Below are positions 26,078-35,604 of a stretch of DNA of 64,000 nt, one piece after another. Below the pieces are notes generated by a model. It saw nothing but the letters and a program-made list of their open reading frames with translations, did no database searches and was not told the DNA's origin. The position numbers and the translations under genes were made by a program. Position 1 is the stretch's first letter. Every line of letters starts with the position of its first letter. Source of the DNA: an uncultured Lachnospiraceae bacterium (GTDB lineage Bacteria > Bacillota > Clostridia > Lachnospirales > Lachnospiraceae); NCBI GenBank assembly GCA_910584965.1, contig CAJUDZ010000008.1, forward strand, positions 66,880-130,879, read 5' to 3'.

Positions 26078-26284
26078 CCTTTTCTTCCGGCCCGTGCCTT
26101 CGGACAGGCCCAAACTTTAAACAGGAGCAATCCGTCCCAGGTCTTTGTTTCCCCTCAGTGAACAAGAAAATTCACGCCCTGCTCCACTTGCTCCGCTGAG
26201 AGTAACTTTACTCTTTTGCACCGCCGGTTGTCAATCCTTCTGCAAAATATCTCCGCAATTCTATGCAAATTTCAAACTTCCATT

Positions 26285-27778
26285 TCACTGAATATACAGG
26301 TTCGAATACCCCATCAGGCTTTCGTCCACTTCCCTTGCACACTCCCGGCCCTGTCTGATGGCCTTGACCACAAGGGACTGTCCGGTGTGCATGTCGCCCG
26401 CCGCAAATACGTTTTCTGCGCTGGTACCAAAAGCGCCCGGCTTCGTCTTTACGTTGGTGCGCGCGTCCAGCTCCACCCCGAACGCATCCGTCACATATTT
26501 CTGGCTTCCGAGAAAACCGGCGGCAATCAGGACGATGTCAGCCTCCAGCGTTTTTTCGGAGCCCGCAGCCTCTTTCATCGTCATGCGGCCCGTTGCACGG
26601 TCTTTTTCCCAGGTAAGTCTGACAATTTTCACGCCTTTCAGCCTGCCGTCTTTATCCTTGAGAAACTCTTTGACCGTAGATTCATAGATCCGCGGGTCAT
26701 GGCCGTATACCGCGGCCGCCTCTTCCTGTCCGTAATCGGTCTTGCAGACCTTCGGCCATTCCGGCCAGGGATTGTCCTGTGCCCTTTCATCCGGCGCTTT
26801 GGGCATCATTTCGATCTGCGTCACCGATTTTGCGCCATGACGGACGGCGGTGCCGACGCAGTCGTTTCCCGTATCGCCGCCGCCGATGATGACAACATGC
26901 CTGTTTTTCGTGTCCACATACTTTTTATCCTGAAATCCGGAATCCAGCAGGCTTTTTGTGTTTTGACCAAGAAAGTCAACCGCGAAATAAATCCCCTTCG
27001 CATCCCGGCCCGGCGCATCGATGTCGCGCGGGTTGGAGGCGCCGCAGGCGAGCACGACGCAGTCGAACTCCTTTCGCAGTTTATCCGCCTTCACGTTCTT
27101 TCCGATGTCCGCATTGGTGACGAAAGTCACGCCTTCCTCTTCCATAATCCTGATTTTCCGCTCGATGATCTGTTTTTCCAGCTTCATATTCGGAATACCG
27201 TACATCAGAAGGCCGCCAATGCGGTCGGAGCGCTCGAACACCGTCACCAGATGGCCTCTCCGGTTCAACTGGTCGGCCGCCGCGAGGCCGGAGGGGCCGC
27301 TTCCCACGACCGCAACGGTTTTTCCGGTTCTCGTCCTGGGCGGATTCGCCGCCGCGTATCCCCTTTTATAGGCGTTTTCAATAATCGCATATTCGTTTTC
27401 CTTCGTGGCAACGGGTTCCCCCGTCAGGTTACAGGTACAGGCCGCTTCGCACAGCGCCGGACATACTCTGGAAGTAAATTCCGGGAAATTGTTGGTTTTC
27501 TTCAGGCGGTAATAGGCCTGTTCCCAGTTTCCCGTATAAACCAGATCGTTCCATTCGGGAATCAGATTGTGCAGCGGACAGCCGGAAGTCATGCCGCCCA
27601 GCGTCATGCCCGACTGACAGAAAGGTACGCCGCAGTCCATGCACCGCGCGCCCTGTAACTGCTGTTCTTCCACCGGAAGGTGTTCGTGAAACTCGTTAAA
27701 ATTTTTTATGCGCTGTTTCGGGCTGACATCCGTCGAAACCTGGCGCTCATATTCTAAAAATCCCGTAGGTTTGCCCAT
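26285..27778 (-). CDS. gltD: Glutamate synthase small subunit
   Basis: A 497-residue flavoprotein. The N-terminal Fe-S region has CMDCGVPFCQSG, GCPLHNLIPEWNDLVY and CPALCEAACTCNL. FAD- and NAD(P)H-binding motifs follow (VAVVGSGPSGLAAADQL; VIIGGGDTGNDCVGTA) and the C-terminus has AAGDMHTGQSLVVKAI. It feeds electrons from NAD(P)H to GltB to make glutamate from glutamine and 2-oxoglutarate. The start at 27778 (MGKPTGFLEY) is fixed by GGGAGG; it lies one base after the gltB stop, so the two are coupled. Confidence 0.97.
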   Translation of the reverse strand: MGKPTGFLEYERQVSTDVSPKQRIKNFNEFHEHLPVEEQQLQGARCMDCGVPFCQSGMTLGGMTSGCPLHNLIPEWNDLVYTGNWEQAYYRLKKTNNFPEFTSRVCPALCEAACTCNLTGEPVATKENEYAIIENAYKRGYAAANPPRTRTGKTVAVVGSGPSGLAAADQLNRRGHLVTVFERSDRIGGLLMYGIPNMKLEKQIIERKIRIMEEEGVTFVTNADIGKNVKADKLRKEFDCVVLACGASNPRDIDAPGRDAKGIYFAVDFLGQNTKSLLDSGFQDKKYVDTKNRHVVIIGGGDTGNDCVGTAVRHGAKSVTQIEMMPKAPDERAQDNPWPEWPKVCKTDYGQEEAAAVYGHDPRIYESTVKEFLKDKDGRLKGVKIVRLTWEKDRATGRMTMKEAAGSEKTLEADIVLIAAGFLGSQKYVTDAFGVELDARTNVKTKPGAFGTSAENVFAAGDMHTGQSLVVKAIRQGRECAREVDESLMGYSNLYIQ

Positions 27779-27779
27779 G

Positions 27780-30700
27780 TTAATCCTCCCTGTTTCTTTC
27801 ATAAAACGCTTCGATCTGAGCCTGTTCCGCGCTGAGCCCTTTTTCCTCCATACGGACGATCAGACTCAGCATACGCTCATAATCGTGCGGAATGATTTTT
27901 TTGAATTTCGGCAGGTATTCTCCGAAACGGTCCAGAATTTCCTTTCCCTTGACCGAGTTGGTACAGGCCGTATGCTCTTCAATCATTTTTTTCAGTTCCA
28001 GAACATCGTATTGGGAAGTCATTTCATAGGAAGATACCATTTCCTTATTGACTTTCGTATACAAATCGTTGTTTTCATCGAGCACATAAGCGATGCCGCC
28101 GCTCATGCCGGCCGCAAAGTTCTTGCCGATGGCGCCGAGCACCACCACACATCCGCCGGTCATATATTCACAGCCGTGATCTCCCACACCCTCCACAACC
28201 GCCAGCGCGCCGGAGTTGCGGACGCAGAACCGCTCGCCGGCCGCGCCGTTGATGAAAGCCCTGCCCGAAGTCGCGCCGTAGAGCGCCACGTTGCCGATAA
28301 TGATGTTTTCATCCTGCTGAAAGCGGGAACCTTTGGGCGGGTAGACGATCAGCCTGCCGCCGGAAAGCCCTTTGCCGAAATAATCGTTGGAATCTCCCGC
28401 CAGTTCCAGCGTCAGCCCTTTCGGAATAAAGGCGCCGAAACTCTGGCCGCCGGAACCGCCGCACAGTATCCGGTAAGTGTTATCCTCCAGCGCATCCCCG
28501 AACCGCCTCGTAATTTCGGAACCGAGAATCGTGCCGAAAGCACGGTCCGTATTGGAAACATCCACCTTCAGGCTTTTCTTCTGTCCGCTTTCCATCGCTT
28601 TTGCAAGCTGTTTTAACAGCACTTTTTCATCCAGCGTCTTTTCCAACTCGAAATCATAGACCTGTTTCGGATCGAAAGTCACCTTTTCCCTGCTTTTTTC
28701 ATAGGGATTGGAGAGCATCAGGCTCAAATCTATTTTCTGCAGTTTTTCCGGCAGATTTTCTTTTCTTTTCAAAAGGTCGGTCCTTCCGACCAGCTCATCC
28801 ACGGTGCGGACGCCGAGTAAGGACATGTATTCCCGCAGTTCCTGTGCGATAAAACGCATGAAATTTTCCACATACTCCGGTTTCCCCTTAAAACGTTTCC
28901 GCAGTTCCGGGTTCTGCGTCGCCACGCCCACAGGGCAGGTATCCAGGCTGCAGACCCGCATCATGACACAGCCCATCGTCACGAGCGGCGCCGTGGCAAA
29001 GCCGAACTCTTCCGCGCCGAGAATCGCCGCCACCGCCACATCTCTTCCGCTCATCAGCTTGCCGTCCGTTTCTATGCGCACTTTGTTCCGCAGGCCGTTT
29101 TGAATCAGCGTCTGATGCGTCTCCGCCAGCCCCAGCTCCCAGGGAAGGCCCGCATTGTGAATCGAGCTTCTTGGCGCCGCTCCCGTGCCGCCGTCATAAC
29201 CCGATACGAGGATGACCTGTGCGCCCGCCTTTGCAACGCCCGCCGCCACCGTGCCGACGCCCGCTTCCGAAACGAGTTTGACCGATATTCTCGCATATTT
29301 ATTCGCGTTTTTCAGATCATAGATCAGCTGCGCCAAGTCTTCGATCGAATAGATATCGTGATGGGGCGGCGGGGAAATCAGGCTCACGCCCGCCGTGGAA
29401 TGCCTTGTTTTCGCGATCCACGGATATACCTTGCCGCCGGGCAGATGTCCGCCTTCTCCCGGTTTCGCGCCCTGTGCCATCTTGATCTGGATTTCCTGCG
29501 CGCTGTTTAAGTATTCGCTGGTGACGCCGAAACGGCCGCTGGCCACCTGTTTAATGGCGGAGCACCGGTTGAGGCCGTCCGCGCCGATGGTCAGCCTTTT
29601 TTTATCCTCTCCGCCTTCTCCGGAATTGGATTTCCCATGCAGACGGTTCATCGCAATGGCCATCGTCTCGTGCGCTTCTTTGGAAATCGAGCCATAAGAC
29701 ATCGCGCCCGTTTTAAACCTCGTCACAATCGCGTCGACACTCTCTGTTTCCTCAAGCGGAACGGGGTTTTCTGCATAGTTGAAATCCAGCAGACCGCGGA
29801 GGGTTTTAATGCTTTCTTCATTATTGACCGCTTTGGTATACTGTTTGAACAGTCCGTAATCGCCGCGCCTCGTGGATTCCTGTAAAAGGTGAATCGTCTC
29901 CGGGTTATACAGGTGTTCGTCCGCCCCGCTGCGCATCTGGTGGTGTCCGGGGTTATCCAGCGCCAGATCAACCGATAGACCGAGTGGGTCAAAAGCCATC
30001 GAATGCAGCGCGTCCACCTCTTTTTCGATATCTTTCAAAGTTATGCCGCCGATTCGGCAGACCGTATTGGTAAAATATTTGTTGATCACCTCTTTGTCGA
30101 TACCGATCGCCTCAAAAATCTTGGATCCCTGATAGGACTGGATCGTGGAAATGCCCATCTTGGAGGCAATTTTCACAATCCCGTGTAAAATAGCGTCGTT
30201 ATAGTCGTTGACCGCCGCATAATAATCTTTGTCCAGCATATGATTATCGATCAGTTCCCGGATGCTCTCCTGGGCCAGATAAGGATTGACCGCGGAAGCG
30301 CCGAATCCGAGCAGCGTCGCGAAATGGTGCACTTCCCGCGGTTCCGCGGACTCTAAGACGATCGCCACGCTCGTTCTTTTCTTCGTATTGACAAGGTGCT
30401 GCTGTAAGGCGGATACCGCGAGAAGGGACGGAATCGCCACGCGGTTTTCGTCCACGCCCCGGTCGGACAGAATCAGTATGTTGACACCGCTCCGGAAAGC
30501 CCTGTCCACTTCCACAAACAGCCTGTCGATCGCTTTTTCCAGGCTTGTATTCTTATAGTAGGTGATCGGAACGACTTCCGCCTTAAAGCCCTCCGCTTTC
30601 ATGCTTTTCATCTTCAGCAAATCCGTATTGGTCAGAATCGGATTGCGCACTTTAAGCATATGGCAGTTTTCCGGCTTTTCCTCTAACAGATTGCCGTCTC

Positions 30701-32330
30701 TGCCAAGATAAACGGTCGTCGATGTCACAACCTCCTCCCGTATCGCGTCGATCGGCGGGTTGGTCACCTGTGCAAAAAGCTGCTTAAAGTAATGAAACAG
30801 CGGATGATGGGCTTTGGAAAGCACCGGGAGGGGCGTATCGACGCCCATCGCCGCAATCGCCTCGGAACCGTTTTTTGCCATCGGCAGAATGCTGTTTTTT
30901 AATTCTTCATAAGTGTAGCCGAACGCCTTCTGCATCCGTTTTCTTTCTTCTTCCGTGTATTCCGGCACGCGCATATTCGGTATTTTCAGATCTTTTAACG
31001 CCACAAGGTGGGTGTCCAGCCATTCGCCGTAAGGCTGTGCCGACGCATATTTTTCTTTCAGCTCGTCATCATCGATCACCCGGCCCTGCACCATATCGAC
31101 AAGCAGCATTTTCCCCGGATGAAGCCTTTCCTTCATTACGATTTTTTCCGGCTCGATATTCAGAACGCCTGTCTCGGACGATAAAATCAGCGTATCGTCA
31201 TCCGTGATCAGATACCGGGAAGGTCGTAGACCGTTCCGGTCAAGAACCGCGCCCATTATGTCTCCGTCGGAAAAAAGGATGGAAGCCGGCCCGTCCCAGG
31301 GCTCCATCATCGTCGCATAATACTGGTAAAAATCTTTCTTTTTCCGGGACATGGTCCTGTTGTTCTCCCACGGCTCCGGAATCGTAATCATGACCGCAAG
31401 CGGGAGCGGCATGCCGCTCATCACGAGAAATTCCAGCGTATTATCGAGCATGGCGGAATCGGAGCCGGACGCGCTGATGGCCGGCAGCACCTTATGAAGC
31501 TGTCCCGCAAGGTGCCCGGACTCCATGGTTTCCTCACGGGCGGACATTTTGTCCGCGTTGCCGCGGATGGTATTGATTTCGCCGTTATGAACGATGAAGC
31601 GGTTCGGATGCGCGCGCTCCCAGCTTGGATTGGTATTGGTGGAAAAGCGGGAATGCACGACCGCAAGCGCCGACTCGAAGTCTTTATCCTGTAAATCCCG
31701 GAAAAAGGTGCGGAGCTGACCGACCAGAAACATGCCCTTGTATACGATCGTCCTGCTGGATAAAGAGACGACATAGGTCACCTCGGTAGACTGTTCGAAT
31801 GTCCTTCTCAGGATATAAAGCTTCCTGTCAAACGCAAGTCCTTTCGCAAGCCCCGCCGGTTTGGCCACGAACGCCTGCATGATACAGGGCATGCACTCCA
31901 CTGCCTTATGACCGAGCACGGAAGGATTGGTCGGCACTTTCCGCCAGCCCAGAAAGGCAAGCCCCTCCTTTTCCGCAATGATTTCGAACATCTTCTTCGA
32001 CTGATTGCGCTGCAATTCATCCTGTGGGAAGAAAAAAACGCCGACGCCGTATTCTCTCTCGCCGCCCAGGGAAATGCCGAGTTCCGCGGCCGCTTTGACC
32101 ATAAACCGATGGGGAATCTGGGTCAGGATGCCGACGCCGTCTCCGGTCTTGCCTTCCGCGTCTTTCCCGGCTCTGTGCTCCAGATTTTCAACGATCTTCA
32201 GCGCATTTTCCACCGTTGCGCGGCTCCTTCGCCCCTTAATATTCACACAGGCCCCGATGCCGCAGTTGTCATGCTCGAACTCCGGCCGGTACAGCGGCGC
32301 TTCGGGAACGGATAATTTTGCATCAAACAT
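27780..32330 (-). CDS. gltB: Glutamate synthase large subunit
   Basis: A 1516-residue glutamate synthase alpha subunit of normal size. It starts with a 22-residue propeptide, then the catalytic Cys23 (HDNCGIGACVNIKGRRS) of the type-2 glutamine amidotransferase domain. The central and FMN/synthase domains follow (GGEDKKRLTIGADGLNRCSAIKQVASGRFGV; VSGYDGGTGAAPRSSI). The 3Fe-4S site is CVMMRVCSLDTCPVG, and the C-terminal domain is a GXXGXXXG beta-helix (GGSGGQSFGAF, GGCVVVLGAIGKNFAAGM). AAAGGAG precedes the ATG. Just upstream is palindromic element C. Confidence 0.97.
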   Translation of the reverse strand: MFDAKLSVPEAPLYRPEFEHDNCGIGACVNIKGRRSRATVENALKIVENLEHRAGKDAEGKTGDGVGILTQIPHRFMVKAAAELGISLGGEREYGVGVFFFPQDELQRNQSKKMFEIIAEKEGLAFLGWRKVPTNPSVLGHKAVECMPCIMQAFVAKPAGLAKGLAFDRKLYILRRTFEQSTEVTYVVSLSSRTIVYKGMFLVGQLRTFFRDLQDKDFESALAVVHSRFSTNTNPSWERAHPNRFIVHNGEINTIRGNADKMSAREETMESGHLAGQLHKVLPAISASGSDSAMLDNTLEFLVMSGMPLPLAVMITIPEPWENNRTMSRKKKDFYQYYATMMEPWDGPASILFSDGDIMGAVLDRNGLRPSRYLITDDDTLILSSETGVLNIEPEKIVMKERLHPGKMLLVDMVQGRVIDDDELKEKYASAQPYGEWLDTHLVALKDLKIPNMRVPEYTEEERKRMQKAFGYTYEELKNSILPMAKNGSEAIAAMGVDTPLPVLSKAHHPLFHYFKQLFAQVTNPPIDAIREEVVTSTTVYLGRDGNLLEEKPENCHMLKVRNPILTNTDLLKMKSMKAEGFKAEVVPITYYKNTSLEKAIDRLFVEVDRAFRSGVNILILSDRGVDENRVAIPSLLAVSALQQHLVNTKKRTSVAIVLESAEPREVHHFATLLGFGASAVNPYLAQESIRELIDNHMLDKDYYAAVNDYNDAILHGIVKIASKMGISTIQSYQGSKIFEAIGIDKEVINKYFTNTVCRIGGITLKDIEKEVDALHSMAFDPLGLSVDLALDNPGHHQMRSGADEHLYNPETIHLLQESTRRGDYGLFKQYTKAVNNEESIKTLRGLLDFNYAENPVPLEETESVDAIVTRFKTGAMSYGSISKEAHETMAIAMNRLHGKSNSGEGGEDKKRLTIGADGLNRCSAIKQVASGRFGVTSEYLNSAQEIQIKMAQGAKPGEGGHLPGGKVYPWIAKTRHSTAGVSLISPPPHHDIYSIEDLAQLIYDLKNANKYARISVKLVSEAGVGTVAAGVAKAGAQVILVSGYDGGTGAAPRSSIHNAGLPWELGLAETHQTLIQNGLRNKVRIETDGKLMSGRDVAVAAILGAEEFGFATAPLVTMGCVMMRVCSLDTCPVGVATQNPELRKRFKGKPEYVENFMRFIAQELREYMSLLGVRTVDELVGRTDLLKRKENLPEKLQKIDLSLMLSNPYEKSREKVTFDPKQVYDFELEKTLDEKVLLKQLAKAMESGQKKSLKVDVSNTDRAFGTILGSEITRRFGDALEDNTYRILCGGSGGQSFGAFIPKGLTLELAGDSNDYFGKGLSGGRLIVYPPKGSRFQQDENIIIGNVALYGATSGRAFINGAAGERFCVRNSGALAVVEGVGDHGCEYMTGGCVVVLGAIGKNFAAGMSGGIAYVLDENNDLYTKVNKEMVSSYEMTSQYDVLELKKMIEEHTACTNSVKGKEILDRFGEYLPKFKKIIPHDYERMLSLIVRMEEKGLSAEQAQIEAFYERNRED

Positions 32331-32352
32331 AAGGGATATCTCCTTTCGTATT

Positions 32353-32586
32353 GTCCAAAACTACGGCATAGAGTCCGGGCCGGCGGGGCATGGGCGGGGA
32401 TAAAAAAGTTTCCTTTTCGAGGCACGTTTTCACTCCGCTAAAAAACGTAACGGACACTAAGGATTACAGTGTCGCAAGCTCCCTGTAATCCAAGTGCCGA
32501 CGTTTTTTACAGGGCCCTCTCAAAGGAAATCTTTTTCCTCCCCGCCCATGCCCCGCCGGCCCGGACTCTGTGTCTTAACTTTGGAC
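32353..32586. repeat. Large intergenic palindromic element, copy C
   Basis: Outer tips GTCCAAA (32353) and TTTGGAC (32580-32586). The main arms are GAGTCCGGGCCGGCGGGGCATGGGCGGGG (from 32371) and its exact complement ending near 32567. The core between is AGGCACGTTTTCACTCCGC, then CGTAACGGACACTAAG, a hairpin GGATTACAG/CTGTAATCC, then CAAGTGCCGACGTTTTTT. That is the same layout as copies D and E, with diverged bases. It ends only 22 bp from the gltB start, so it either lies in the gltB leader or carries its promoter. Confidence 0.75.
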
Positions 32587-32617
32587 CGTTATGTTATTTA
32601 TTTCTGACTTCCGGAAA

Positions 32618-32662
32618 ATAAAAAAAGCCGCAAAGCACTCCCTTTGAGGCGCTCCTTTGCGA
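32618..32662 (-). terminator. Terminator of the CPBP protease gene (first copy)
   Basis: GCAAAG...GCGCCTC and its partner ...CTTTGC make an imperfect stem followed on the minus strand by a TTTTTTTA run, 80 bases past the stop at 32743. Confidence 0.7.
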
Positions 32663-32742
32663 CTAAACTATTGATACTATACACCCATTTTCCGGTGTTG
32701 TAAATATGGATTTTTCAGGAAATGATCGATCCGTCTGAAAGT

Positions 32743-33666
32743 TTACGGATTTTCGTTTTCTTTTCGGCCAGAACCGCCGACGCTCATAAAGCCCAGCAGA
32801 ACCGCGGAAATCCCCGCCAGAATCAGGCCGGCAGAAGGCGTCATAAAAATCCCGTACAAAAACGGGCTGCCCGTGATCACATATACCGCCGCGTTGGCCG
32901 CCGCATGAAACAGAAACGCATATACAAAGCGGCCGCACTTTTCATAGACAAAAGCGATCAGCATTCCCATCAGAAAACCGTACAGCATCTGTACGATGTT
33001 GCCATGATAGACGCCGAACAGCAGGGAAGACAGTATCATCGGTGCGGTAACGGAGGAAAAACAGGTCTTTGCTCTGTTATAGATCACTCCGCGGAAGACG
33101 ACTTCCTCCGCAAAGGGAGATACGACGCCGTATAAAAAAAGGCCGACCGGCATAATCACGCCGTACTGATGCGCCGACACCTGATCGTATGTTTCCGAAG
33201 CTTCCGTCAGGCGCAGCAGCATCAATAAAATATTCAATGCGACGGAACTGGAAATAGCAAGCGTTATTGTAACGAAAGCATTCTGCAGAAACGCTCCGGC
33301 TCCCCATCGGTTCAAAAGCGGCTGTTTTTGCCCGATATCATCTTTTTTATGCCCGCTGTCTTTCTCTTTTTTTAAATTGCTTATGTTATCATTTCGATTG
33401 TTATGATTACAAATCCCGCGCCGGAACGTTGAAAATAACGGTAGTATTCCTGACAGCATTGCCAGTCCTCCAATGACAGCCCTGACAGTCGCCTCCTGCT
33501 CCGTACAAAATTGTTCCAACGGCCCGCCGGCCTTCTGTGAAACGGAAATGACCAAACAAGTCAACATAATAGATGTTATGAAATAGATTGCATAATAAAC
33601 CAGAAATGGTTTTATGATCATTCCGATTGCATTCCATCTGCCGTTGTTTCCGCTATTTTCAGCCAT
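32743..33666 (-). CDS. CPBP family intramembrane metalloprotease
   Basis: A 307-residue membrane protein with about eight hydrophobic segments and a charged cytoplasmic loop (about 85-120). The Abi/CPBP motifs are present: EEVVFRG with E187/E188, the His in FGVYHGN (H221) and the FLMG helix. In bacteria this family includes CAAX-type proteases and bacteriocin-immunity or maturation proteins; the substrate is unknown. It overlaps the 3' end of the HAD phosphatase gene upstream (33659-33666), so they are likely co-transcribed. Strong ribosome site not obvious because of the overlap. Confidence 0.85.
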   Translation of the reverse strand: MAENSGNNGRWNAIGMIIKPFLVYYAIYFITSIMLTCLVISVSQKAGGPLEQFCTEQEATVRAVIGGLAMLSGILPLFSTFRRGICNHNNRNDNISNLKKEKDSGHKKDDIGQKQPLLNRWGAGAFLQNAFVTITLAISSSVALNILLMLLRLTEASETYDQVSAHQYGVIMPVGLFLYGVVSPFAEEVVFRGVIYNRAKTCFSSVTAPMILSSLLFGVYHGNIVQMLYGFLMGMLIAFVYEKCGRFVYAFLFHAAANAAVYVITGSPFLYGIFMTPSAGLILAGISAVLLGFMSVGGSGRKENENP

Positions 33667-34381
33667 TCAACAACTCCTCTAACGCCGCCACGCTGTCCAC
33701 AATATAGTCCGCTCCGGCTTCTTCCAATTCGCCGGGCAGCGCATAACCGAATGTTACGCCTACGCTGACCAGGTTGAACAATTTCGCTCCCTGAACGTCG
33801 AACTTCCTGTCACCTATCATGACGATTCCGTCATTGTCCCATTTACCGGACTGAAAATCATCAGTCTGACGGATCTGTCGTAATGTCTCTTCGACCACCT
33901 CTTCCTTTTTGGCACGGGTTCCGTCCAGCTCGCTTCCTACGACCACATCGAAATATTGTTCTATATCAAAATGCCGCAGAATCTTTTCGACAAACACGGT
34001 CGGTTTGCTGGAAGCGACCGCCAGCGTCCGGCCCGCCTGCTTTAAATGCGCAAGCATCTCTTTGATGCCCGGATAAATTTCATTTTCAAACAATCCGACG
34101 GTTCGGAATCTCTCCCGGTAATAGCCGATTGCTTCCGCGGATTTTTCCGCGTCGAAACCGTAGAATTCCATAAAGCTGTCCGCCAGCGGCGGCCCGATAA
34201 AAGGTTCCAGCTTGTTCAGATCCGGTTCCTCGATGCCGAATTTGTGCAGGGCATACTGCACACAGCCTGTAATGCCGGCTTTCGGATCAGTCAGCGTGCC
34301 GTCCAGATCGAACAGAAGATATTGAAACCGTCCTGCGGAACCTTTTTCGTAATCTTTTTCTTTGTAACAATGCTGCATCAT
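33659..34381 (-). CDS. HAD family hydrolase, phosphoglycolate phosphatase-like
   Basis: A 240-residue HAD phosphatase of subfamily IA. Motif I is LLFDLDGTLTDPKAG (about residues 22-36), motif II is AVASSKPT, and motif III/IV reads VMIGDRKFDVQGAK. The helical cap domain lies between motifs I and II. It resembles Gph/PgmB-type enzymes, but the substrate cannot be set from sequence. The ATG follows GGGAGGACGA. It is transcribed together with the CPBP gene (8-base overlap). Confidence 0.88.
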   Translation of the reverse strand: MMQHCYKEKDYEKGSAGRFQYLLFDLDGTLTDPKAGITGCVQYALHKFGIEEPDLNKLEPFIGPPLADSFMEFYGFDAEKSAEAIGYYRERFRTVGLFENEIYPGIKEMLAHLKQAGRTLAVASSKPTVFVEKILRHFDIEQYFDVVVGSELDGTRAKKEEVVEETLRQIRQTDDFQSGKWDNDGIVMIGDRKFDVQGAKLFNLVSVGVTFGYALPGELEEAGADYIVDSVAALEELLNG

Positions 34382-34466
34382 TCGTCCTCCCGTTTCTTTG
34401 CCCCTGCGGCCTTAAATGACTGTTCTTTGTCCGCCGGGCTGTTTTTCTGATACCGGATATGTCGGT

Positions 34467-34512
34467 TCTAAAAAAACAACGCTCCCTCTTTTGCGGAAAG
34501 CCGGGAACGCCG
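34467..34512 (-). terminator. Terminator of the DegV gene
   Basis: CGTTCCC...GGGAGCG forms the stem, followed on the minus strand by TTGTTTTTTTAG. It lies 53-98 bases past the degV-type stop. Confidence 0.65.
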
Positions 34513-34564
34513 TCTGTGATATTATAATATTATACATGAACTGCGCCGTAACGCCGGTTCCTTT

Positions 34565-35455
34565 TTAAAAAGCCTTTCTGATAAACGTCAGTCCGATCGG
34601 GTACGGTCCCGTATGCACGCCGATGGTCGCGCCGATCTGGAACAGCTCCATATCCCGGATGCCGCTGTACTGCTTCAAATCCGCAAGCAACATTTCCCGA
34701 AAAGAAAGGGCCTCTTCATGATCATAGCCGTAACCGATATTGAAAGCATAATCATCCGGGTTCTCCCCGATTTTTTCGAAATGTTTTCTGCACAGGGAAA
34801 CAAGCGTTTTCTTTCCCTTCTCACGGTTTCTAAATACTCCCGCCGGGAAAATCTCTCCTTCTTTCAGGATGATTAACGGTTTAATCGACAGGCTCTTTAC
34901 CGCCGCGCCCATCACCTTCCCGATGCGGCCGCCGTGCACGAGATAATCAAAGCTTCCCACCGTAAAAATGATGCGGCCTGTCGGCAGAATTTCCTTCGTC
35001 CGCTTCACCGTATCTTCGAAGCTCCAGCCGGCCCGCTGCATCCGGCAGATTTCCAGCACGAGAAGTCCCTGCAAAACGGTATCCACCGTAGTATCGAGCA
35101 CTTCGATGCGGATATCCGGATATTTTTCCAGCAGCATTTCCTTCGCATTCATCGCAGAATTGTAAGAACCGCTGAATTTCGTGGTAATACAAAGGCAGAA
35201 AATATCTTTTCCCTCCGACGCGTATTCTTCGAAGATGTCCAGATAATCCTGCACCGACGGCATGGACGACTTGGGAAAACAATCCGCATTATCTACCATC
35301 CGCTGATAAAATTCGCGGACCGGTACTTCTTCTATTTCCTTCTGGTACGTCTTATCGTCAAACGAAACATAAAACGGTACGACCCGGACGCCTTCTTCCG
35401 CGGCGCGTTCCGTCCCGAGATCACAGGAACCGTCTGAAATAATCTGAAATGCCAT
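34565..35455 (-). CDS. DegV family fatty-acid-binding protein
   Basis: A 296-residue DegV-fold protein. The start MAFQIISDGSCDLG is set by AAAGG upstream. Characteristic motifs are PFYVSFDDKTY, FPKSSMPSVQDYLDIF, ITTKFSGSYNSAM, LDTTVDTVLQGLLVL, GSFDYLVHGGRIGK and GATIGVHTGPYPIGLTFI. DegV proteins bind a fatty acid; their counterparts (FakB) present it to the kinase FakA, which is not in this window. Monocistronic, with its own promoter and terminator. Confidence 0.93.
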   Translation of the reverse strand: MAFQIISDGSCDLGTERAAEEGVRVVPFYVSFDDKTYQKEIEEVPVREFYQRMVDNADCFPKSSMPSVQDYLDIFEEYASEGKDIFCLCITTKFSGSYNSAMNAKEMLLEKYPDIRIEVLDTTVDTVLQGLLVLEICRMQRAGWSFEDTVKRTKEILPTGRIIFTVGSFDYLVHGGRIGKVMGAAVKSLSIKPLIILKEGEIFPAGVFRNREKGKKTLVSLCRKHFEKIGENPDDYAFNIGYGYDHEEALSFREMLLADLKQYSGIRDMELFQIGATIGVHTGPYPIGLTFIRKAF

Positions 35456-35518
35456 AACAACAACCTTTCTACATCTATCTTTTCGCACTCTGTCATGTAG
35501 TTTTTAAAACTATATACT

Positions 35519-35546
35519 ATTATAGCAGTCCTGTTATAATAGTCAA
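35519..35546 (-). promoter_or_regulatory. SigA-type promoter of the DegV gene
   Basis: Minus-strand TTGACT (35546-35541), 16 bp, TATAAT (35524-35519), about 65 bases upstream of the DegV start. Confidence 0.7.
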
Positions 35547-35604
35547 GGCCGCCGGGCAATAACATGCGTTGTTTTATATGTTTTATATGTTATTCAAAAC
35601 ATTC

